Shown here: in pieces, positions 1 to 7,227 of the stretch
Layout: each line of letters opens with the position of its first letter
Position numbering within the stretch: the stretch's first letter is position 1
Assembly: GCA_009921785.1 (NCBI GenBank)
Contig: RFXE01000054.1
Location: 1-9,716, forward strand
DNA: 9,716 nucleotides
DNA from: Alphaproteobacteria bacterium
Lineage (GTDB): Bacteria; Pseudomonadota; Alphaproteobacteria; Rhizobiales; Beijerinckiaceae
Reading direction: 5' to 3'
Made by a program: the position numbers and the translations under genes
The notes under the pieces: generated by a model
The model's database searches: none
Seen by the model: the letters and a program-made list of their open reading frames with translations, nothing else
Told to the model about the DNA's origin: nothing

Positions 1-1379
1 GTGGTTCGGGTACGCGGCTCTGGCCCGTGTCTCGCGACAGTTTCCCGAAGCAATTCGTGCCGCTTTTGGGCACGCTCTCGACCTTTCAGACAACCTTAAA
101 GCGCGTTGATGATGCCACCTTGTTTGGCCGCCCGCTGGTAGTCACGAATGAGAAGTTCCGCTTTCTGGCTGCCGAACAGGCCGAGGCGGTGGGTGTGGCC
201 ATCGACATTATCATGGAACCGAGCCCCCGCGATTCGGCCCCTGCCATTGCCGCCGCCGCGCATTGGTTGAAGCGCCATCATGCCGATGCTTTAGGCCTCG
301 TGCTCGCCGCCGATCACATGGTGGGTGACGTGCAAGGCTTCCGTAAAAGCGTGAAGACGGCATTACCCGCGGCAGAGGCGGGCAAGATTGTGACCTTCGG
401 CGTCACGCCATCTCACCCCTCCACCGCCTACGGCTATATCAAGCCGGGTGATCACGTTGAGGGCGAGGCGCGTCACATCTCCATATTTCTGGAGAAACCC
501 AACGCGTCGATGGCCGCCGACCTCGTGGCAGAAGGCTATTTGTGGAACTCCGGCAATTTCATGTTCAAGCCGGAAACCATGCTTGCAGAGCTTGGTCATC
601 ACGCGCCACAAATCGGCGCCTGTGCAGCATCGGCGCTTGATCACGCCACAACAGATCTCGGCGCCACGCTTTTGGATGCGGATACTTTTGCCAACGCGCC
701 AAAAATATCAATCGATTATGCCGTTATGCAAAAAACGGCTCATGCCGCCGTTGTACGTGCACAATTTGATTGGTCTGATATCGGCACATGGGGCGCGTTG
801 TGGGATGCGTCCGAACATGACGAGCGCGGCAATCGCGCCACCGGTAATGTCGCGCTGATCGACACGACCAACAGCCTCGTGCATTCGGATGATGTGCTCA
901 CTGCGGTTGCGGGGCTTGATAATGTCGTCGTTGTCTCAACGCGCGATGCGGTGCTGGTAACAAGCCGCGAAAATTCTGGCGAAGTTAAAATTCTTGTCGA
1001 AGCGCTCAAAGCCAAAAGCCAGCGCGAGGCGAGCGAGCATCTAAAAATGTATCGCCCATGGGGCGCTTATCAACGCATCGACATCGGCACACGTTTCCAA
1101 GTGAAACGCATCACAGTGAAACCGGGCGGCCGCCTTTCATTGCAGAAACATTTTCATCGCTCAGAACATTGGGTCGTCGTATCGGGCACGGCAGCCGTGA
1201 CAGTTGGCGACAAGACGTTCGAGGTTCATGAGAATGAAAGTACCTATATCCCTATCGGCGAAGTGCATCGCCTCGCCAATCCGGGCAAAGTGCCGCTCGA
1301 ACTCATCGAAGTGCAAGTCGGCTCCTACACAGGTGAAGATGATATTGTCCGTCTTGAAGATGTGTATGGGCGTGGATGA
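1..1379 (+). CDS. manC: Mannose-1-phosphate guanylyltransferase / mannose-6-phosphate isomerase, bifunctional (5' partial)
   Basis: Type II PMI-GMP enzyme that makes GDP-mannose from mannose-1-phosphate and GTP, and in bifunctional members also interconverts fructose-6-P and mannose-6-P, supplying cytoplasmic sugar nucleotide for polysaccharide synthesis. The reading frame is open from base 3 and encodes GSGTRLWPVSRDSFPKQF, the nucleotidyltransferase signature with the SR..PKQ loop, so the true start lies just left of the window and the GTG at 27 is internal. Further motifs are FLEKP (about 490), NSGNFMF (about 548) and DYAVMQ (about 715), where the last residue is more often E in this family. 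A C-terminal cupin (about 1044-1370) has YRPWG, a metal-site-like KHFHRSEHW (HHHRAEHW is usual) and ENESTYIP. About 458 residues are visible, close to the full family length. The function is well supported; the isomerase activity is inferred from the cupin. Confidence 0.93.
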   Translation, partial: GSGTRLWPVSRDSFPKQFVPLLGTLSTFQTTLKRVDDATLFGRPLVVTNEKFRFLAAEQAEAVGVAIDIIMEPSPRDSAPAIAAAAHWLKRHHADALGLVLAADHMVGDVQGFRKSVKTALPAAEAGKIVTFGVTPSHPSTAYGYIKPGDHVEGEARHISIFLEKPNASMAADLVAEGYLWNSGNFMFKPETMLAELGHHAPQIGACAASALDHATTDLGATLLDADTFANAPKISIDYAVMQKTAHAAVVRAQFDWSDIGTWGALWDASEHDERGNRATGNVALIDTTNSLVHSDDVLTAVAGLDNVVVVSTRDAVLVTSRENSGEVKILVEALKAKSQREASEHLKMYRPWGAYQRIDIGTRFQVKRITVKPGGRLSLQKHFHRSEHWVVVSGTAAVTVGDKTFEVHENESTYIPIGEVHRLANPGKVPLELIEVQVGSYTGEDDIVRLEDVYGRG

Positions 1380-1405
1380 GACAAAGCGCACTCTCGACCT
1401 TTGTC
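1380..1405 (+). repeat. Inverted repeat just after the manC stop
   Basis: A 7-bp perfect inverted repeat, GACAAAG (1380-1386) and CTTTGTC (1399-1405), encloses a 12-nt loop and begins right after the manC stop codon. No T-run follows, so it is not a convincing intrinsic terminator. It may be a weak 3'-end structure or chance. Confidence 0.25.
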
Positions 1406-1453
1406 GATTGCCGTGGCACTCTTTGATATCGTCTCCAATATCGTTGATTGCGC

Positions 1454-2179
1454 GTGTCTAAGCCGGTTCTGATCGTCCTTCATCAAGAACAGTCCACGTC
1501 TGGGCGTGTTGGCTACGCCTTGCGACAACGTGGTTTTACTCTTGATACAAGAAGACCACCTTTAGGCGAGCCCTTACCTGAAGATCTTTCACATTACGCG
1601 GGGGTCGTCATATTTGGCGGGCCCATGAGCGCCAATGATCCCGATGCTTTCATCGGCGAAGAGATGAGGTTGATTGAGCGCACGCTCAAAGCCGATACAC
1701 CGTTTCTGGGTCTCTGCCTTGGGGCGCAACTTTTATGTCGTGCTTTGGGAACGCGGGTCTTTAAACATCCGCATGAAGAAACGGAGATTGGTTATTATCC
1801 GCTTCGTCCGACAAAAGCGGGTGAGACATGGGCGCGCTCATGTGGCGCCGTTTGGCCGCGCGCGGTTTATCATTGGCATCGTGAAGGGTTTGATTTGCCT
1901 AAAGGTGCTGAGCTTTTGGCAGAAGGCGATGCTTTTCAGCATCAGGCATTTCGCATGGGGCAAAAAACACTCGCGCTTCAGTTTCATCCTGAAGTCACTT
2001 ACGCGATGATTTGCCGATGGACGACACGAGCCTTTGAGCGCATGAATCACAAAGGCGCGCGTGCGCCTCATGAACATCGCGATGGGTGGTTCCAACACGA
2101 CCACGATGTCGGGCATTGGCTTGATGCCGTGTTGGACGGATGGATTGGTCAAGCAAACGCGTTATCGCCGCGCCGCTGA
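1454..2179 (+). CDS. Class I glutamine amidotransferase-like protein
   Basis: Stand-alone GATase1-fold protein of the GMP-synthase-like amidotransferase group. The catalytic triad is present: the nucleophile Cys in GLCLGAQ (about residue 88 from the chosen start) and the His and Glu of QFHPEV (about residues 178 and 180). The N-terminus VLIVLHQE and the FGGPMSAND loop are typical of this group. Such proteins hydrolyse glutamine or a gamma-glutamyl compound, but no synthetase partner is adjacent, so the substrate is unknown. The GTG at 1454 gives a natural MSKPVLIV start; a TTG at 1448 is a possible alternative, and neither has a clear Shine-Dalgarno. It follows manC by 74 nt and converges on hpt with only 9 nt between the stops. 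The His-rich tail (HEHRDGWFQHDHD) is intact in frame. About 241 residues, a normal length. Confidence 0.85.
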   Translation: MSKPVLIVLHQEQSTSGRVGYALRQRGFTLDTRRPPLGEPLPEDLSHYAGVVIFGGPMSANDPDAFIGEEMRLIERTLKADTPFLGLCLGAQLLCRALGTRVFKHPHEETEIGYYPLRPTKAGETWARSCGAVWPRAVYHWHREGFDLPKGAELLAEGDAFQHQAFRMGQKTLALQFHPEVTYAMICRWTTRAFERMNHKGARAPHEHRDGWFQHDHDVGHWLDAVLDGWIGQANALSPRR

Positions 2180-2188
2180 ACGCGAAGC

Positions 2189-2716
2189 CTATTCCACGAC
2201 GCCGATAAAAGGCAGTTGTCGATAGGAATGCGCGACATCCATACCGTAGCCGACAACAAATTTATCGGGGATCACAAAGCCCACATAATCCGCTTTGATT
2301 GATACGGCGCGTTTGCCTGGCTTTTCGAGTAAGCAGCATGTCATCACGCGCGCGCCGCGTGCAGCGAGAAGATCTTTGGCGAAAGCAATCGTACGGCCCG
2401 ATTCCAGAATATCGTCAATAAGTAAGACGTCGCGGTCGCGGACATCGCTTTCGACATCTTTCAGAATGACTACTTGTCCTGATGACACGGTCGCATCGCG
2501 ATAGCTCGAGAGATGCATGAATTCGACTTGCGGCATCAGTCCCGCATGATGCAGCGCGCGCATCAAATCGGCAGCGAACATAAAGGAGCCTTTGAGAATC
2601 GCGATGACCAGAAGGCCCTTCGGATTTGTTTTGGCGATTTCCTGAGCGATCTCGGAATTGCGAGTGGCAATCTTGGCTTCGTCAATCAGGACGGACACAT
2701 TTCGTTCTTGGGTCAT
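2189..2716 (-). CDS. hpt: Hypoxanthine phosphoribosyltransferase
   Basis: Purine-salvage enzyme that condenses hypoxanthine (often also guanine) with PRPP to give IMP or GMP in the cytoplasm. The 175 residues match family length. The LKGS loop is at 41-44 and the PRPP-binding loop VLLIDDILESGRT at 97-109, with DD in place of the ED seen in many homologues. The purine-contact region, from VGFVIPDKFVVGYGMD (about 145-160) through YRQLPFIGVV, is complete to the C-terminus. The start is the ATG whose complement lies at 2714-2716, preceded by a GAGGG Shine-Dalgarno about 4 nt upstream. It lies downstream of the MJ0042 gene on the same strand, 62 nt away with a hairpin between, so co-transcription with possible 3'-end control is plausible. 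Confidence 0.95.
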   Translation of the reverse strand: MTQERNVSVLIDEAKIATRNSEIAQEIAKTNPKGLLVIAILKGSFMFAADLMRALHHAGLMPQVEFMHLSSYRDATVSSGQVVILKDVESDVRDRDVLLIDDILESGRTIAFAKDLLAARGARVMTCCLLEKPGKRAVSIKADYVGFVIPDKFVVGYGMDVAHSYRQLPFIGVVE

Positions 2717-2739
2717 GATCCCTCGGGGGCAAAGCGTAG

Positions 2740-2761
2740 GCTTTCACCCCTTGGTGAAAGC
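2740..2761 (-). repeat. Perfect 9-bp hairpin between the MJ0042 gene and hpt
   Basis: GCTTTCACC (2740-2748) and GGTGAAAGC (2753-2761) form a perfect 9-bp stem with a 4-nt loop. It sits in the 62-nt spacer between the MJ0042 gene stop and the hpt start, transcribed on the minus strand. No U-tract follows in the minus direction (the bases after it read CTACGCTTTG), so it is not a textbook intrinsic terminator. It may protect an mRNA 3' end, mark an RNA processing site or act as a weak attenuator for hpt. The structure is seen directly; the role is inference. Confidence 0.6.
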
Positions 2762-2778
2762 GGCCACCTCTCACGACG

Positions 2779-3444
2779 TCACGCGCCCGCGAGGCGGATC
2801 ACGATGTCTTTACCCTCACGGGGAGGAGAGGCAAGCCTCGCCCGGAACGGAACCGGGCTTTCCCGGGTAATTGTGGGGGCGGGAGGGGGGATCATCCACT
2901 GGAAAATGCTTTGTCCGGACGGGCCATCCCCCGCACCAGACCGTATTTCGAAACTGAGACCCGGAAGATTATGGGGCGTCGAAGCGTCGGACTGGATCAT
3001 GCCTTCGATGATCAAAGCCCGATCGGCACCTTCACCCTCAAAGTGGGTTCGAATATTGTCGAAGGCGAGCCGGGGCGTGGAGAGGCCCGGCAGGAGTTGG
3101 GCAATCCAATGCGTTGTCTCGGCCTTGAATCGCTCGAAATCATAGGCCATTCCCCCAATAACCCCGACTATTCCGGCCAAACCGGCCAATCCGGCGGCAT
3201 AGGCGCCAAAGCGGGGCCGCGTCTTTTGGGGAGCGGATGCGGCGTAAGAAGGGCTGACGGGCTGTTTGCTGTCTGATTTTAAGGCGGAACTGAAAAAATC
3301 AGCTGGAAGTGAGGGAGTTTCTGGGTCTGATCCGGCCTGAAAGGTCGACCGGCAGACGCCGCAGCGCATCATGCGACCCGCTCGACCGACCTCATCAGAC
3401 CGGATGAAATAAGAGCTCGCGCAATTTGGGCAAACGACCAGCAT
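2779..3444 (-). CDS. MJ0042-type zinc-ribbon, single-pass membrane protein
   Basis: A 221-residue protein with an N-terminal zinc ribbon whose four cysteines form two CxxC pairs (C5/C8 and C28/C31), typical of the MJ0042 finger family. A low-complexity Ser/Pro linker (about 38-78) follows, then one hydrophobic membrane segment (about 80-101, AGLAGLAGIVGVIGG) and a C-terminal domain (about 125-221) that resembles the DUF3426-like domains following such fingers. The zinc ribbon should be cytoplasmic and the C-terminal domain periplasmic. The ATG start (complement 3442-3444) has an AAGGAAGGG-like Shine-Dalgarno about 14 nt upstream. The gene diverges from ftsEX across a short shared region. Its molecular function is unknown; an envelope or division link is suggested only by position. 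Confidence 0.8.
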   Translation of the reverse strand: MLVVCPNCASSYFIRSDEVGRAGRMMRCGVCRSTFQAGSDPETPSLPADFFSSALKSDSKQPVSPSYAASAPQKTRPRFGAYAAGLAGLAGIVGVIGGMAYDFERFKAETTHWIAQLLPGLSTPRLAFDNIRTHFEGEGADRALIIEGMIQSDASTPHNLPGLSFEIRSGAGDGPSGQSIFQWMIPPPAPTITRESPVPFRARLASPPREGKDIVIRLAGA

Positions 3445-3535
3445 GACGAATCAGATACCCTTCCTTCTGAAAACTGTTTCCTGCTATGGCTCGTGATCAT
3501 GCCCTCATGACCTTTAAGGAAGGTTGAAGACTCGC
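3445..3535. promoter_or_regulatory. Divergent intergenic region between the MJ0042 gene and ftsE
   Basis: This stretch separates two divergent genes and must carry the start signals for both, unless ftsE is transcribed from elsewhere. I see no convincing -35/-10 pair on either strand. TGCTATGGC (3482-3490) resembles an extended -10 for ftsE, but no matching -35 is visible. The clear elements are the Shine-Dalgarno sequences: AAGGAAGG at 3516-3523 for ftsE and an AAGGAAGGG complement near 3459-3467 for the minus-strand gene. Confidence 0.45.
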
Positions 3536-4231
3536 GTGCAGGCTCATCCCAATCGGTGGGGCGGAGAACTCGTCCGGTTCGAAAATGTCGGGTTGCGCTA
3601 TGGCGCGGCACCGGAAACTTTGACCGACATCAGTTTTTCGATTTTGCCCCAATCTTTCCAGTTTCTGACCGGCGCCTCGGGGAGTGGTAAAACCACAATT
3701 CTCCGCTTGATCCTGCAATCGCTGAAGCCCACACGCGGCATGATCTCAATTTTCGGACAAGACACCGCACAACTCGATAAAGACGGACTGACGGCATTGC
3801 GTCGCCGGATGGGTATCGTGTTTCAAGATTTCCGCCTTCTTGATCATCTCACCATTTACGAAAATGTCGCCCTGCCGTTTAAAATTCGTGGGCGCATGGA
3901 ATCGAGCTATCGCGCTGAAGTGATCGAATTATTGAAATGGATCGGACTTGGTGATCTGCTTCAGGCCAAGCCGCCAGTTTTGTCGGGGGGCGAAAAGCAA
4001 CGGACATCCATTGCCCGCGCCCTTGTTTCACAGCCTGAATTATTGCTCGCCGACGAGCCAACCGGAAATCTTGATCCTGTATTAGCGGGCCGACTTTTGC
4101 GTCTCTTTGTCGAACTCAATCGATCGGGGACAGCGATTCTTATTGCCACGCATGACATTGGTCTTATGGATCAGATCAAAGGCGGTCGGCGACTCGTCCT
4201 TCAAAATCATCATCTTCAGGTTGAAGGATAA
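3536..4231 (+). CDS. ftsE: Cell division ATP-binding protein FtsE
   Basis: ABC ATPase subunit of FtsEX, the inner-membrane complex that couples cytoplasmic ATP hydrolysis to activation of periplasmic cell-wall hydrolases at the septum. From the GTG at 3536 there are 231 residues: Walker A GASGSGKT (about 46-53), a Q-loop in FQDFRLLD (about 96-103), signature LSGGEKQR (about 149-156), Walker B LLLADEPT (about 169-176) and the H-loop THD (about 205-207). The FRLLDHLT segment is characteristic of FtsE. An earlier TTG at 3524 touches the AAGGAAGG element with no spacing, so GTG 3536 is preferred, although its 12-nt spacing is long. Both starts add residues ahead of the usual LVRFENVGLRYG beginning. 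ftsX starts 3 nt after the stop. Confidence 0.95.
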   Translation: MQAHPNRWGGELVRFENVGLRYGAAPETLTDISFSILPQSFQFLTGASGSGKTTILRLILQSLKPTRGMISIFGQDTAQLDKDGLTALRRRMGIVFQDFRLLDHLTIYENVALPFKIRGRMESSYRAEVIELLKWIGLGDLLQAKPPVLSGGEKQRTSIARALVSQPELLLADEPTGNLDPVLAGRLLRLFVELNRSGTAILIATHDIGLMDQIKGGRRLVLQNHHLQVEG

Positions 4232-4234
4232 GCC

Positions 4235-5191
4235 ATGTCCTCATCAACCGATTTTCACAATCAACGATCGCGGTTTCGTTCCTTCCTTGATCGCTTCTCA
4301 ACAGACTCACTCGTTGCGCCCGATCCCTTAACGGATCGAACTCTTGTTGCCGTGATTTTCATTCTCACTTTTATAGCCGCTCTCACGGCCGGCCTTGTTT
4401 TGTTTGGGTCCGCAGCTTCTGCACGGTGGCAAGCACTATTGTCGTCCGAAGTTACTGTGCAAATTCGTCCGCAGCCCGGACGTAATATTGAGACAGATTT
4501 AACGCGCGCGGCTGATTTTTTAAAGCAGGTGCAAGGTGTCACTAAGGTTCGCATCTATTCCTATGATGAAACGATGCGCATGCTTGAGCCATGGCTTGGA
4601 CAATCGTCATCACTAGGTGGTCTTTCAATCCCACGCTTGATAGCTGTCGAGATCGACTCCAAAGCGCAACCGGATATTCCGGCAATCAGCAAAGAATTGG
4701 CGCGCGATATACCCGGCACCGCCATTGATGATCATCGGTCGTGGACTAGACGGTTAACCACTCTTGGCAATTCACTCGTTATAGCATCGGCGGCCGGTCT
4801 TATTCTTGTGATGACCGCGACCGCTTTAGCGATTGTTTTTGCAACACGGGGTGCAATGGTCGGCAATCGCGAGATAGTCGAAGTATTCTATTTCATGGGC
4901 GCTGATGATCGTTATATTGCGCGTGTGTTTCAGCGACATTTTTTCCGACTTGGATTGCGCGGTGGAATTTTGGGTGCCTGTCTTGCCCTGATTGTTCTTG
5001 CGCTCTTGCGTTTCGTTGTCGCCGGAACAGAGGGATTGCGTGACATGTTTGGCTTCGGAATTATAGATCCGCTGTCGACGGTCGGACTGGCTATTGTTAT
5101 TGCTGTTCTGGCGGTCGCGTTATTTGTGTCTCTGCTTGCCAGCGTCGTCTCGCGCATAACCGTCCACTCGACTTTGAGCCGCTTGGTTTGA
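4235..5191 (+). CDS. ftsX: Cell division protein FtsX (ABC transporter permease family)
   Basis: Membrane partner of FtsE; its large periplasmic loop recruits a hydrolase activator such as EnvC. The 318-residue sequence has the FtsX layout: a charged N-terminal cytoplasmic region, TM1 (about 36-60), a periplasmic domain (about 61-180) containing the EVTVQIRP strand and the segment around KVRIYSYDE, then TM2 (about 181-204), TM3 (about 242-262) and TM4 (about 282-308). The cytoplasmic stretch NREIVEVFYFMGADDRYIAR is the conserved coupling region of FtsX. The ATG at 4235 has a GAAGGA Shine-Dalgarno (4223-4228) inside the end of ftsE, so the two genes are translationally coupled. No frame disruption is seen. 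Confidence 0.94.
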   Translation: MSSSTDFHNQRSRFRSFLDRFSTDSLVAPDPLTDRTLVAVIFILTFIAALTAGLVLFGSAASARWQALLSSEVTVQIRPQPGRNIETDLTRAADFLKQVQGVTKVRIYSYDETMRMLEPWLGQSSSLGGLSIPRLIAVEIDSKAQPDIPAISKELARDIPGTAIDDHRSWTRRLTTLGNSLVIASAAGLILVMTATALAIVFATRGAMVGNREIVEVFYFMGADDRYIARVFQRHFFRLGLRGGILGACLALIVLALLRFVVAGTEGLRDMFGFGIIDPLSTVGLAIVIAVLAVALFVSLLASVVSRITVHSTLSRLV

Positions 5192-5202
5192 CGGACGAAG
5201 CC

Positions 5203-5814
5203 ATGACGTCATTGAAGACCATAGCGCAGATTATAAAGATTTTGAGTTTTTGTTTTGTTCTGATTTTAATAATCGGAGTGGCTAATTATATTTTTGCTCT
5301 CACCAGATTTGACCAAGCGCAAAATATTTCCGTCGATGCTGCCATCGTTTTAACCGGCGGTCCTGATCGTTTATCTGATGCCGCTCAACTTCTTTCTTCG
5401 GGTGCGACAAAGCATTTGTTGATCAGTGGTGTTGGGGGCCGCGCTGATCTTGATGATCTGGTTCGCGTTGCGCCCGCGCTTGCGCCTTATGCGTCTTGTT
5501 GCATTGATCTTGGTCATCAGGCTCTCAACACGCGGGGCAATGCTGAGGAAGCCGCGGCTTGGGCGCGGGACCGAAGGTATAAATCACTGGCCATAGTGAC
5601 CGCGGGCTTTCATTTGCCCCGTGCAATGTTGGAATTTCGTGCGATTTTGCCAACTATGGATCTTTATCCCTATCGTGCGGGGATGTCGCTTCGACAACAG
5701 ATACTCAATGGCAGCTTTGGTAATTTATATGCTATGAGCCTTGAGCCCGTAAAATATCTGGCAGCTCTTTTGAGAATTAGCGCCCGCGACCTTTTTGCGA
5801 ATAAAATAAGTTAG
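5203..5814 (+). CDS. YdcF family (DUF218) membrane-anchored protein
   Basis: A 203-residue protein with one N-terminal membrane anchor (about residues 6-33) followed by a DUF218 (YdcF/SanA/ElyC-like) domain. Seen directly are AAIVLTGGPDRLSDA, LLISG, and the core LNTRGNAEEAAAWARDR followed by AIVTAGFHLPRAM; the TRGNA and FHxPRA motifs are the family's conserved polar positions. Some members affect envelope or lipid-carrier steps, but the enzymatic activity is not established and I do not assign one. A TTG at 5188 would overlap the ftsX stop, but the ATG at 5203 is preferred. It lies 11 nt after ftsX and 6 nt before plsC, so it belongs to the same transcription unit. The stretch is clearly more A+T-rich than ftsE or the rlmH region. 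Confidence 0.85.
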   Translation: MTSLKTIAQIIKILSFCFVLILIIGVANYIFALTRFDQAQNISVDAAIVLTGGPDRLSDAAQLLSSGATKHLLISGVGGRADLDDLVRVAPALAPYASCCIDLGHQALNTRGNAEEAAAWARDRRYKSLAIVTAGFHLPRAMLEFRAILPTMDLYPYRAGMSLRQQILNGSFGNLYAMSLEPVKYLAALLRISARDLFANKIS

Positions 5815-5820
5815 GGATGA

Positions 5821-6575
5821 ATGACGGTGTCGACCACTTCACATAATCAAGAGATAGTACAGAGTGGTGTATCGTTACGATCATTGCTTTTGATGATTGC
5901 GCTTTATGTTAGTTTAATTGCGTGGATGCTGACGGGATTAATTCTCCTCGTTCTTCCTCGGTCCTTTGTTGTTGCATTGGCGCGCGCTTGGAGTCGTTAT
6001 TTCCTTTGGCTTTGTCGCATCGTAGGTGGGATATCAGTTGAATTTAGGGGGCTGAATAATATTCCTAAAGGCCCACTACTTATTGCCGCGAAGCATCAAT
6101 CAATTTGGGAAACATTCGCTCTTCTTAGCCTTTTCGAAGATCCTTGTTTTGCTGGTTTTTAGCGAAGATGCGTAATGTGCCGATTGATCGTAAAGGCGGC
6201 GCGCGCACATTATTGAAACTTGTGAAGGCTGCTCATCATGAAATTGGGTCGGGTGAGGGTCGGCAAATACTCCTCTTCCCTGAAGGAACTCGTCGTGCGC
6301 CAGGTGCGCCGCCAGAATATCGATTTGGTATCGCGCAGATCTACTCAGGCTTGAATGTCCCTTGCTTACCAATCGCTTTAAATTCGGGCGTCTACTGGCC
6401 GCGTCGTTCGTTGAAGTTACGGCAAGGAACGATCATTGTTGATATAATGCCGGTGATTGAGCCGGGATTGGATCGACAGACTTTCTTTGCACTGATGCAG
6501 GAAAAAATCGAGGAATCCTCTGATCGCCTTCTCGCCGAAGCACGTCATGATTTAGGCCTGCCATTTAACGCATGA
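5821..6575 (+). pseudogene. plsC: 1-acyl-sn-glycerol-3-phosphate acyltransferase, broken by an internal out-of-frame deletion
   Basis: PlsC acylates lysophosphatidic acid to phosphatidic acid at the inner membrane. The first frame (5821-6162) gives an N-terminal membrane region (about 20-50) and motif I AAKHQSIWET (HX4E), and ends with DPCF-AGF-stop. The second frame (6144-6575) continues with WFLAKMRNVPIDRKGG, motif III FPEGTRR and VPCLPIALNSG. Relatives, as I recall them, carry about 13 residues (the KREL...IPLFG segment) between DPCF and GWF; here only 2 nt (6151-6152) lie between the F and W codons, implying a net loss of about 37 nt and a frame change. The rest is well conserved, so the lesion is recent or an assembly error. 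A -1 slip on the five Ts at 6156-6160 could restore the frame but not the missing residues. The ATG at 5821 follows AGGGA. Confidence 0.8.
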
Positions 6576-6609
6576 AGCGCTGCTAAACTATAGTGTTTGA
6601 AAGACTTTG

Positions 6610-7227
6610 ATGATCCACCATCGTCCACCGTCTTTGATGCCGCTTTTGCCGCCCCACGGGCGCCAACAACGCATCGGCGTTTTTGGAGGCTCATTCAATC
6701 CCGCGCATGCCGCGCATCGTCTTGTTAGCCTTACAGCGCTTCGCCGTTTGAAACTCGATGCGATCTGGTGGATCGTTACACCTGGCAATCCGCTCAAAGA
6801 CAAAAGCGACTTACCATCTACAGAAGCACGGATTGCTTTAGCAAAGACGGCTGCCGCGCATCCGAAGATTCACGTGATCGCTATTGAAGAGCGGTTGGGC
6901 AGTTCTTTCACGTATGAATTAATTGCTTTTCTGAAGAGAAGATCATCGACAGCACGATTTGTTTGGATCATGGGCGCGGATAATCTAGAAAGCTTTCATC
7001 GATGGGCGCGGTGGCGGAGCATTTTTTCGTCGATCCCGATTGCGGTTATTGATAGGCCAGGATCAACACATCGCGCGCTTCACGCGCCAGCTGCTCTTGC
7101 TTATGACCGCTATCGTGTATCGGAATCGAAAGCATCCGTGTTTCCGAACAAGTCTGCACCGGCTTTGATCGTCTTGCATGGGCCACGCTCCAGCCTTTCT
7201 TCAACCGCTCTCCGTAAGCGTCATTGA
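6610..7227 (+). CDS. nadD: Nicotinate-nucleotide adenylyltransferase
   Basis: Cytoplasmic enzyme that adenylates nicotinate mononucleotide with ATP to give deamido-NAD in NAD synthesis. The nucleotidyltransferase signature GVFGGSFNPAHAAH lies near residues 23-36, WWIVTPGNPLK (about 53-63) contributes to the nicotinate site, and WIMGADNLESFHRW (about 119-132) and the C-terminal SLSSTALR (the ISSTxIR motif of the family) are intact. 205 residues from the ATG at 6610, with a weak GAAAG Shine-Dalgarno; a TTG at 6607 is adjacent, and an ATG at 6634 would remove a nonconserved basic leader. It starts 34 nt after plsC. In many relatives this gene follows proA, so its position after plsC is a local arrangement. 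Confidence 0.94.
   Translation: MIHHRPPSLMPLLPPHGRQQRIGVFGGSFNPAHAAHRLVSLTALRRLKLDAIWWIVTPGNPLKDKSDLPSTEARIALAKTAAAHPKIHVIAIEERLGSSFTYELIAFLKRRSSTARFVWIMGADNLESFHRWARWRSIFSSIPIAVIDRPGSTHRALHAPAALAYDRYRVSESKASVFPNKSAPALIVLHGPRSSLSSTALRKRH

Noticed and set aside
448..858. Second plus-strand frame of 136 codons inside manC
   Set aside because: It lies wholly within the manC frame, whose motifs are continuous; the product is Arg/Pro-rich and unlike any family I know.
1380..1447. Terminator or promoter between manC and the amidotransferase gene
   Set aside because: The 7-bp inverted repeat has no U-tract and a 12-nt loop, and no promoter hexamers are convincing.
1674..2152. Frames on both strands (1674-2009 plus, 1838-2152 minus) inside the amidotransferase gene
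   Set aside because: The amidotransferase frame carries an intact catalytic triad throughout; these are shadows.
2513..3145. Plus-strand open frame of 210 codons antisense to hpt and the MJ0042 gene
   Set aside because: It spans two clear minus-strand genes and the spacer between them, the translation has no recognisable domain, and it looks like a mirror frame of GC-biased coding sequence.
6139..6162. Programmed -1 frameshift as the explanation for the split plsC
   Set aside because: GGT TTT TAG allows P-site slippage on five Ts and would rejoin the frames, but it is not a proper slippery heptamer and cannot replace the missing conserved residues; kept only as a rescue possibility.
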